From an uncultured Clostridium sp. (GTDB lineage Bacteria > Bacillota > Clostridia > Lachnospirales > Lachnospiraceae), in contig CAMEWU010000065.1 in assembly GCA_945946715.1 (NCBI GenBank), positions 1 to 10,928 of the forward strand: DNA of 10,928 nucleotides. Reading direction: 5' to 3'. The notes beneath the pieces are model-generated. The model was not told where the DNA came from, ran no database searches, and saw nothing but the letters and a program-made list of their open reading frames with translations. The translations under genes were made by a program, and so were the position numbers. Each line of letters begins with the position of its first letter. The first letter of the stretch is position 1. Positions 1 through 5,200 of this stretch are shown here, one piece after another.

Positions 1-1
1 A

Positions 2-376
2 TTTACGAAGGAAGATTATGACCGGTTGACAACGGATTATAGAAGCCCGGTATTCAAGAGTGTGATGCTGGGGCGTGGTCTGCTGGCAAACCCGGCATTG
101 GTACGGGAAATCAGAGGCGGTGCGGTATTAAGTAAGGAAGAACTTCGTAGTTTTCATGATGATATTCTGGATAGTTATCGCCGGTTAAACTTTGGGGAGA
201 AGAATACAATATTTAAAATGAAAGAGTTATGGAATTACTGGGGGACCATTTTTACAGATGCTTCCAAGGAATTAAAGAAGGTTCGAAAAGCAGAACGGTT
301 CTCAGATTATATTCCGGCAGTGGATGCTTTATTTCGAGTGGGAAAATTGACGGAAGACAGAAAGTTTCAGCCATAA
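2..376 (+). CDS. tRNA-dihydrouridine synthase, C-terminal fragment (5' end outside window)
   Basis: The reading frame is open from base 2 to the TAA at 374-376, so only the last 124 residues are present and the gene begins upstream. Dus enzymes use FMN and NADPH to reduce uridines in the D-loop and other arms of tRNA. The fragment carries the family's late TIM-barrel signature, seen here as VMLGRGLLANPALVREI. This corresponds to the Dus segment (GRG..xNP..) that contributes to the phosphate-binding end of the FMN site. It is followed by an acidic/basic helical tail, as in the small helical domain that grips tRNA. The catalytic Cys and the other FMN-binding residues lie outside the window. Which Dus subfamily it belongs to cannot be decided from this end. 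The TTG at 26 is internal and is not the start. Confidence 0.85.
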   Translation, partial: FTKEDYDRLTTDYRSPVFKSVMLGRGLLANPALVREIRGGAVLSKEELRSFHDDILDSYRRLNFGEKNTIFKMKELWNYWGTIFTDASKELKKVRKAERFSDYIPAVDALFRVGKLTEDRKFQP

Positions 377-410
377 GAAATAAAAACATACAGAAATTCT
401 CATTTTCCTC

Positions 411-439
411 TTTCCATACAGAGGGGTTTATGATAAAAT
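411..439 (+). promoter_or_regulatory. Promoter for the SulP transporter (extended -10)
   Basis: A -35 candidate TTTCCA (411-416, 4 of 6 consensus) is separated by 17 bases from TAAAAT (434-439, 5 of 6). The -10 is preceded by TATG and one base (429-433), the classic extended -10 that compensates for a weak -35. It lies in the 114-base gap between the Dus stop and the transporter start, so the transporter can be expressed independently of dus. Confidence 0.6.
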
Positions 440-490
440 GCAAATCGCTGTTAGGTTTTAGAAGCAAAAGGGGAAATGAGGATAAGACAA

Positions 491-2185
491 ATGATGAGTA
501 ATGAGAAACTGAAGCCGAAATTATTTTCGGTGATGAAGAACTATTCAAAGGAACAGTTCGGTAAAGACGTTGTTGCAGGAGTCATAGTTGCAATTATAGC
601 ACTGCCGTTGTCCATCGCATTGGCATTGGCCTCCGGTGTTGGACCGGAACAGGGTATCTATACCGCTATTATTGCCGGATTCCTAATTTCATTTTTAGGT
701 GGAAGCCGGGTACAGATTGCCGGACCCACAGCGGCATTTGCTACCATTGTAGCAGGTATTGTGGCTACGAATGGTATGGAAGGCTTAATTCTGGCAACTA
801 TTTTAGCTGGTGTGATTCTGATAGTCATGGGTTTTTGCCGTCTGGGTTCATTAATTAAATTTATTCCTTATACCATTACCACCGGTTTTACGGCAGGAAT
901 TGCTGTTACCATTGTGATTGGACAGTTAAAAGATTTCTTTGGTGTTACTTATCCGGCAGATGTAAAACCCATTGAGACAATGGAAAAACTGGAAGCCTTA
1001 TTTCAGAATTTTGGCTCTTGGAACTGGCAGGCAGTGGTAGTTGGAGTAGTGTGTCTGGCGGTTCTGATTCTTTGGCCATTAGTGACAGATAAGATTCCAG
1101 GTTCGTTAATTGCTGTATTGGTAGGAATTGGTATGGTGAAGTTATTACATATGAACGTGAATACCATCGGTGATTTATATACAATCAGTAATAAACTGCC
1201 TACGTTGCACATTCCGGAGTTTACTCTTGCAAATATAAGGGCAGTATGGTCAGATGCATTTACCATTGCCATTCTGGCAGCGATTGAGTCATTGCTTTCC
1301 TGTGTGGTAGCAGATAGTATGGTGAATTCCAGACACCGTTCCAATATGGAATTGATTGCACAGGGCATAGGTAATATAGGTTCTGCACTGTTTGGCGGTA
1401 TTCCGGCAACCGGAGCGATTGCAAGAACTGCTGCAAATGTAAAAAATGGTGGACGTACACCAATTTCCGGCATGGTTCATGCGTTGGTATTGCTATTAAT
1501 TTTGGTTATTTTAATGCCATATGCTGCATTGATTCCGATGCCGACGATTGCAGCAATCTTATTTATGGTTGCATATAATATGTGTCAGTGGCGTCCATTT
1601 GTACATCTGATGAAGACAGCACCGAAAAGTGATATCACTGTATTAGTATTAACCTTTGTGTTGACCATTGTATTTGATTTAGTTGTTGCTATCGAGGTTG
1701 GAATGGTTCTGACCTGCTTGTTATTCTTAAAGCGTATGAGCGAAGAAGGCGATGTACGGAGTTGGAAGTATGTAGATGAAGATGATGACCCGGATCGTCT
1801 GGAATTGCGTCAGGTGCCGAAGCAGGTACGGGTATATGAAATTACAGGTCCGTTATTCTTTGGAGTGGCAGACCGGTTGACACAGATTGTGGTAAAAGAG
1901 CATACCAAATGTCTGGTGCTTCGAATGCGTGGGGTACCGGCACTGGATGCAACGGCTATGCATGCGATTGAACAGTTATATGAGACCTATAGCAAAAAAG
2001 GAATTACTATGGTATTTTCTCATGTAAATGAACAGCCAATGAAAACAATGGAAAAGGCAAAGTTTGTAGATTTGGTTGGAAAAGAGAATTTCTGTGATCA
2101 TATTGATTCTGCATTAGCAAGGGCAAATGAGATTATTGAAACATTGCCGGCAGAAGAGAAGATAGAAAAACAAGGAAAGAAATAG
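491..2185 (+). CDS. SulP-family inorganic anion transporter with C-terminal STAS domain
   Basis: This is a SLC26/SulP secondary transporter of the cytoplasmic membrane (564 residues from 491; family members are about 550-600). Residue numbers below count from the ATG at 476. After a short basic N-terminus come alternating hydrophobic segments (about 30-415) with the family hallmarks. These are GPTAAF at 83-88, the conserved ESLL glutamate E271, and the GGIPATGAIART block at 308-318 followed by GGRTP at 325-329. An acidic linker (434-440) leads to a STAS domain at about 451-555, with the nucleotide-loop-like LDATAMHAI at 490-498. Substrate cannot be read from the sequence: sulfate, bicarbonate and C4-dicarboxylate carriers all share this architecture. 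Start choice: ATG 476 has its G-rich tract only 2 bases upstream. ATG 491 (and 494) has GAGG at 478-481 with 9-base spacing, so 491 is preferred. The gene ends before a strong terminator. Confidence 0.9.
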   Translation: MMSNEKLKPKLFSVMKNYSKEQFGKDVVAGVIVAIIALPLSIALALASGVGPEQGIYTAIIAGFLISFLGGSRVQIAGPTAAFATIVAGIVATNGMEGLILATILAGVILIVMGFCRLGSLIKFIPYTITTGFTAGIAVTIVIGQLKDFFGVTYPADVKPIETMEKLEALFQNFGSWNWQAVVVGVVCLAVLILWPLVTDKIPGSLIAVLVGIGMVKLLHMNVNTIGDLYTISNKLPTLHIPEFTLANIRAVWSDAFTIAILAAIESLLSCVVADSMVNSRHRSNMELIAQGIGNIGSALFGGIPATGAIARTAANVKNGGRTPISGMVHALVLLLILVILMPYAALIPMPTIAAILFMVAYNMCQWRPFVHLMKTAPKSDITVLVLTFVLTIVFDLVVAIEVGMVLTCLLFLKRMSEEGDVRSWKYVDEDDDPDRLELRQVPKQVRVYEITGPLFFGVADRLTQIVVKEHTKCLVLRMRGVPALDATAMHAIEQLYETYSKKGITMVFSHVNEQPMKTMEKAKFVDLVGKENFCDHIDSALARANEIIETLPAEEKIEKQGKK

Positions 2186-2209
2186 AATTTGGAGTAAAGG
2201 ATACATAAA

Positions 2210-2250
2210 AATCCCAGCTTGGTTACAGTTTTGTAACTCTGGCTGGGATT
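2210..2250. terminator. Bidirectional intrinsic terminator between convergent genes
   Basis: A perfect 9-bp stem is formed by AATCCCAGC (2210-2218) and GCTGGGATT (2242-2250), with an inner 5-bp stem GTTAC/GTAAC (2222-2226 and 2233-2237). On the plus strand the stem is followed by a T-rich tract (2249-2263). On the minus strand the run of A at 2207-2211 gives a T tract. The hairpin can therefore stop both the SulP transcript and the minus-strand trpS/phosphatidyltransferase transcript, whose last stop codon is only about 24 bases away. Confidence 0.85.
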
Positions 2251-2273
2251 CTTTATTGATTTTATATAAGAAA

Positions 2274-2930
2274 TTAGTTTGGAGTATCCTCTGGAGTTTG
2301 ATCCGATTCCGTGCTGTTTTGTGATTCTGAAGTTGAATTAGTATCTGCAAAGCGCTTCGAATTCAGATGCCAGAACATTCGTACATACATAAATAAACTG
2401 CCGGTCAGACCGATAGCACATATTACCAGCAGTATATTCACTACCGTAACAGACATACTTGGGAACAGTACCAGGGTAATCAGAACAACGAATACAATAG
2501 TAGTACACACTTTGCCATACCATTGGGCAGAATCCCATATCTTTTTGTTTTTACGGAACGTTCCATATAATGCCATAAACATCATACTTAATTCCTTAAT
2601 GACCAAAAGAACAAAAATATAAATCATTTGCGGTATCTGCCAGCATAGGCAAAAGGCAATGGTGATATGAGTTAATTTGTCTGCAATTGGATCCAGTACC
2701 TTCCCCAGTTTAGAAATCATATTGAATTTGCGGGCAATCTTACCATCTACTAAATCTGTAATTGCAGAAATGGCAAGAACAATAGTAGCTCTGAAAAATT
2801 CCAAACCGGTTTCGGCATTGAGATAGAGTATTACAAAAAGTGGCAATAACAGAATCCGAAACAGACTTAGCAGATTAGGAATCGTAATTATTTTGTTTTC
2901 GTATGGAGATTCCATGTTGTCGTTACTCAT
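2274..2930 (-). CDS. CDP-alcohol phosphatidyltransferase (phosphatidylglycerophosphate or cardiolipin synthase type)
   Basis: This 218-residue integral membrane enzyme should transfer a phosphatidyl group from CDP-diacylglycerol to an alcohol. The complete family motif DGx2ARx8Gx3Dx3D is visible: D62-G63, A66-R67, G76, D80 and D84, with D59 just before it. The first hydrophobic segment (about 15-37) contains the typical PNLLSLFRI start, and further membrane segments follow to about residue 190. The last ~28 residues are a hydrophilic Ser/Thr/Glu-rich tail that is not part of the catalytic core. The acceptor (glycerol-3-phosphate as in PgsA, or phosphatidylglycerol as in the eukaryotic-like cardiolipin synthases) cannot be fixed from the motif, so no symbol is given. 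It lies 19 bases downstream of the trpS stop with a GTGAGG ribosome binding site, so it is probably co-transcribed with trpS. Reading ends at the bidirectional terminator. Confidence 0.88.
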   Translation of the reverse strand: MSNDNMESPYENKIITIPNLLSLFRILLLPLFVILYLNAETGLEFFRATIVLAISAITDLVDGKIARKFNMISKLGKVLDPIADKLTHITIAFCLCWQIPQMIYIFVLLVIKELSMMFMALYGTFRKNKKIWDSAQWYGKVCTTIVFVVLITLVLFPSMSVTVVNILLVICAIGLTGSLFMYVRMFWHLNSKRFADTNSTSESQNSTESDQTPEDTPN

Positions 2931-2949
2931 AAATCCTCACTTATCCATT

Positions 2950-4035
2950 TTAGGAATTATATTTTAACTGTTGAGCTTGAATCAATTCTGCATCATCAAA
3001 GTAGTTGATACGCATTGCTGTTTTTACTTCACTAAGTGTCTTTGCTGCCTCTTTCTGTGCAATGATACTGCCTTCGCGAAGAATATCATAAATTGCAGGA
3101 ATATTCTGCTCCAGTTCCTTTCTTCTGGCACGGATAGGTGCCAACTCATGCTGCAGTACATCATTTAGGAAACGCTTGACTTTCATATCGCCAAGTCCGC
3201 CACGCTGATAATGCGCTTTTAATTCATCCAGATTTTGGTATTCCGGTAAAAATTCTTTGAAATGTTCATCTGTTGCAAAGGCATCCAGATAAATAAATAC
3301 AGTATTGCCTTCTAAGCTTCCGGGGTCAGAAACTTTAATATGATTCGGATCAGTATACATGCTGAATACCTTTTGACGTACATCTTCCTCAGAATCAGAC
3401 AGATAAATGCAGTTACCCAGAGATTTACTCATTTTTGCTTTTCCATCTGTACCGGGCAGACGGGAACAAATAGTATTCTCAGGTATTAAAGCTTCCGGCT
3501 CAACAAGAGTTTCACCATAAACCGAATTGAATTTTCTTACAATTTCTCTTGCCTGTTCCAACATTGGAAGCTGATCTTCTCCTACAGGTACTGTTGTTGC
3601 TTTAAAAGCAGTAATATCGGAAGCCTGACTAATCGGATAAGTAAAGAATCCAACCGGGATGCTGGTTTCAAAATTCCGCATCTGAATTTCAGATTTTACA
3701 GTCGGGTTCCGTTGGAGCCGGGATACGGTAACCAGATTCATATAATAAAAGGATAATTCTGTTAATTCAGGGACTTGAGACTGAATAAACAGATGGGATT
3801 TTGAAGGGTCTAAACCACAGGATAAATAATCCAGGGCAACTTCAATAATATTTTCCCGTACTTTATCCGGATTATCTGCATTATCGGTTAATGCCTGAGC
3901 ATCTGCAATCATAATAAATATTTTATCATATTCACCAGAGTTCTGTAATTCCACACGCCTTTTTAAGGAACCTACATAATGTCCTAAGTGTAATTTTCCG
4001 GTGGGACGGTCGCCGGTTAATATAATTTTACCCAT
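2950..4035 (-). CDS. trpS: Tryptophanyl-tRNA synthetase, streptococcal-type variant
   Basis: This class I synthetase charges tRNA(Trp) with tryptophan using ATP. Its 361 residues are slightly longer than the ~328-residue Geobacillus-type enzyme. The HIGH-type motif is HLGH at 16-19 inside GDRPTGKLHLGHYVGSL, and the KMSKS loop is at 201-205. D140 in YPISQASDI aligns with the aspartate that reads the indole NH (D132 of the Geobacillus enzyme). The protein resembles the streptococcal TrpRS lineage more than the Bacillus lineage: it has GDRPTG where the latter has GIQPSG, and ADAQALT where the latter has VDQHAIT. The start ATG (4033-4035) has an AGAGG ribosome binding site. The leader is only about 34 nt, so a T-box is excluded and expression looks constitutive from a consensus promoter. 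The phosphatidyltransferase follows in the same transcript. Confidence 0.97.
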   Translation of the reverse strand: MGKIILTGDRPTGKLHLGHYVGSLKRRVELQNSGEYDKIFIMIADAQALTDNADNPDKVRENIIEVALDYLSCGLDPSKSHLFIQSQVPELTELSFYYMNLVTVSRLQRNPTVKSEIQMRNFETSIPVGFFTYPISQASDITAFKATTVPVGEDQLPMLEQAREIVRKFNSVYGETLVEPEALIPENTICSRLPGTDGKAKMSKSLGNCIYLSDSEEDVRQKVFSMYTDPNHIKVSDPGSLEGNTVFIYLDAFATDEHFKEFLPEYQNLDELKAHYQRGGLGDMKVKRFLNDVLQHELAPIRARRKELEQNIPAIYDILREGSIIAQKEAAKTLSEVKTAMRINYFDDAELIQAQQLKYNS

Positions 4036-4075
4036 AAAAAGTTCCTCTCTTATCTTTTTTCATAGTTTAAAGACG

Positions 4076-4104
4076 ATTATAGAATGTATCCCGTGGTATG
4101 TCAA
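4076..4104 (-). promoter_or_regulatory. Consensus sigma-A promoter of trpS
   Basis: Read on the minus strand, a perfect -35 TTGACA (4104-4099) is followed after exactly 17 bases by a perfect -10 TATAAT (4081-4076). Transcription should start near 4069, leaving a leader of about 34 nt to the trpS ATG. No operator-like repeat overlaps it, which fits strong constitutive expression. Confidence 0.92.
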
Positions 4105-4214
4105 GGAAAAGGGCTGGTAGAAATTACCGCTTATTCTTTTACATTTATTCGTATATGATAGCGAATGAGAAAAGAAAACCATAAAAAATATTCCTAAGTT
4201 TTACAAAAAAATGA

Positions 4215-4243
4215 TAGACTTTTTGAAATACAGATTTTATACT
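4215..4243 (+). promoter_or_regulatory. Promoter for the phospholipase-C-like gene
   Basis: TAGACT (4215-4220, 4 of 6 to consensus) is spaced 17 bases from TATACT (4238-4243, 5 of 6). A start near 4250 would give a leader of about 42 nt ending in the GGAGG (4280-4284) that precedes ATG 4292. An alternative reading is TTGAAA (4223-4228) with TTATAG (4247-4252) at 18 bases. The promoter is divergent from that of trpS, with about 110 bases between the two -35 elements. Confidence 0.55.
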
Positions 4244-4291
4244 TAATTATAGAGAGGGACAGCTATCAGTTGACATGATGGAGGAAGCAAA

Positions 4292-4861
4292 ATGAGAAAA
4301 AAGAGTCATTGGCAATTGGCTGATTATTTAATAAGAGAACAGAGACGTCCGGCAATTGAATTGATGTTTAAGGTGGGAAGTGTTGCACCGGATTTTATGC
4401 TACGTTCCATGATTCAGGGACACAGTTATGAAACCACTACCCGGCGGGTGAGTCGGCGGTTGACGAAATTGGAACAGCATGGGCGTTGGAATCTGATTTC
4501 AGCCTATCGTTTGGGATATGTTACCCATTATCTTGCGGATTATTTTACGGCACCTCATAACAAACATGGTGAATTCGGGTTTAAGGATCATTGCGTGTTT
4601 GAAAAGAGACAGCTTCAGACCCTTTCCGGTCATCTGGATGAACAGTGGGAAATGCCAAAGGAGTATAACAGTCAGATGGATTTGATGGAATTTCTGGGAG
4701 CACTGCATGAGGAGTATATGGAACAGAATCCGGAAGTTGAAACCGATTGCGATTATATTGTAAATGTAACAGAACAGGTTGTATATCAGATGTTTTCATT
4801 ATTTAATGAGCGTCAGCAGCAGGTGCGGTTCCAGTTCGTGCATAAACAGGCAACTATGTAA
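4292..4861 (+). CDS. Zinc-dependent phospholipase C-like protein, no signal peptide
   Basis: The 189-residue protein shows the spaced metal ligands of the bacterial zinc phospholipase C / S1-P1 nuclease fold. H79-x3-D83-x5-H89, then H100-x3-E104, match the spacing HxxxD-x5-H and HxxxE of Bacillus cereus PC-PLC (H118, D122, H128, H142, E146). H6, D34 and H44 are plausible counterparts of H14, D55 and H69. Characterised family members are secreted, and their mature N-terminal Trp supplies a ligand through its free amine. This protein has no signal peptide or membrane segment, and its only nearby Trp is W7, so that ligand is missing or replaced. A cytoplasmic location is inferred. Activity could be phosphoester hydrolysis on lipid or another substrate; none is shown. 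GGAGG at 4280-4284, 7 bases from the ATG, supports the start. It is a single-gene unit divergent from trpS, with no clear hairpin terminator after it. Confidence 0.78.
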   Translation: MRKKSHWQLADYLIREQRRPAIELMFKVGSVAPDFMLRSMIQGHSYETTTRRVSRRLTKLEQHGRWNLISAYRLGYVTHYLADYFTAPHNKHGEFGFKDHCVFEKRQLQTLSGHLDEQWEMPKEYNSQMDLMEFLGALHEEYMEQNPEVETDCDYIVNVTEQVVYQMFSLFNERQQQVRFQFVHKQATM

Positions 4862-4896
4862 AAAATAAATACGAATAATAATAAAACAGAATAATA

Positions 4897-4918
4897 TTTG
4901 TAAAAAAATATTTACAAA
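4897..4918. repeat. Perfect inverted repeat overlapping a -35 element (candidate operator)
   Basis: TTTGTAAA (4897-4904) and TTTACAAA (4911-4918) are exact inverted copies with a 6-base A/T spacer. The right arm contains the -35 hexamer TTTACA of the promoter at 4911-4939. Placement on the -35 is typical of a repressor site. The low GC and absence of a following T run make an intrinsic terminator unlikely. I could not assign a regulator; it is not a clean match to the Rex, FNR, CcpA or CopY patterns as I know them. Confidence 0.5.
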
Positions 4919-4939
4919 CAATAGATAGATGTGTATAAT
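4911..4939 (+). promoter_or_regulatory. Promoter of the thioester surface-protein gene
   Basis: TTTACA (4911-4916, 5 of 6) and a perfect TATAAT (4934-4939) are 17 bases apart. Transcription should begin near 4946, about 255 nt before the ATG at 5201. A weaker second possibility is TAAAAT at 5029-5034 with a poor -35 (TTGTAT, 5005-5010). Confidence 0.65.
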
Positions 4940-5050
4940 TGGGATTACATGGATGATTTCCAAATTTCAGGAAGCTTTGTAGTGTCTGATTATCACATCT
5001 TTTTTTGTATAAAAAGAACACCCCAGTATAAAATGATTTCACAGCATAAT

Positions 5051-5072
5051 TTCTGTCTTAGATTAGACGGGA
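5051..5072 (+). promoter_or_regulatory. Possible leader hairpin upstream of the surface-protein gene
   Basis: TTCTGTCT (5051-5058) can pair with AGACGGGA (5065-5072) in an 8-bp stem that includes two G-U pairs and closes a 6-base loop. It sits in the middle of the predicted 255-nt leader. Such stems occur by chance in A/T-rich DNA, so a regulatory role is only a suggestion. Confidence 0.25.
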
Positions 5073-5200
5073 TATGTGTCTATATCGGAATTCACCGAAT
5101 CATTCCCCAATTTTTGATAATGGCAATGCGAACTTCCCAAAGGAGTTGGTATAAGAAAAAAAGAACAGCTGTTTAATATTGAAAAGAAAGGAAGAAACGT

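Larger units (their letters stand above)
4862..5200. other. 339-base intergenic region: promoter, inverted repeat and long leader
   Basis: No convincing gene lies here. The first ~80 bases are very A/T rich and hold an inverted repeat (4897-4918) and a promoter (4911-4939). The remaining ~255 bases form the predicted untranslated leader of the surface-protein gene. They contain short hairpins (for example 5051-5072) but no riboswitch class I recognise. The ribosome binding site AAAGGAAG at 5187-5194 precedes ATG 5201. An open frame at 4931-5176 lacks a ribosome binding site and was not called. Confidence 0.6.

Noticed and set aside
407..424. CCTCT/AGAGG hairpin after the Dus gene as a terminator
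   Set aside because: The stem is only 5 bp with no T run behind it, and it overlaps the spacer of the SulP promoter, so it is more likely chance.
229..501. Plus-strand open frame overlapping the end of dus and the SulP start
   Set aside because: It lies largely in a second frame of the Dus gene, has no ribosome binding site and no recognisable product.
4036..4070. T-box or tryptophan leader peptide for trpS
   Set aside because: The leader from the consensus promoter is only about 34 nt, too short for a T-box, and it contains no Trp-rich mini-gene.
4147..4166. Imperfect inverted repeat ATTCG...CGAAT between the divergent trpS and phospholipase-like promoters
   Set aside because: Five exact pairs plus three more with a bulge is within chance for this A/T-rich gap, and it overlaps neither promoter.
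4931..5176. 81-codon open frame on the plus strand in the adhesin leader
   Set aside because: Its GTG overlaps the predicted -10, the in-frame ATG at 4949 sits at the predicted transcription start with no ribosome binding site, and the protein resembles nothing I know.
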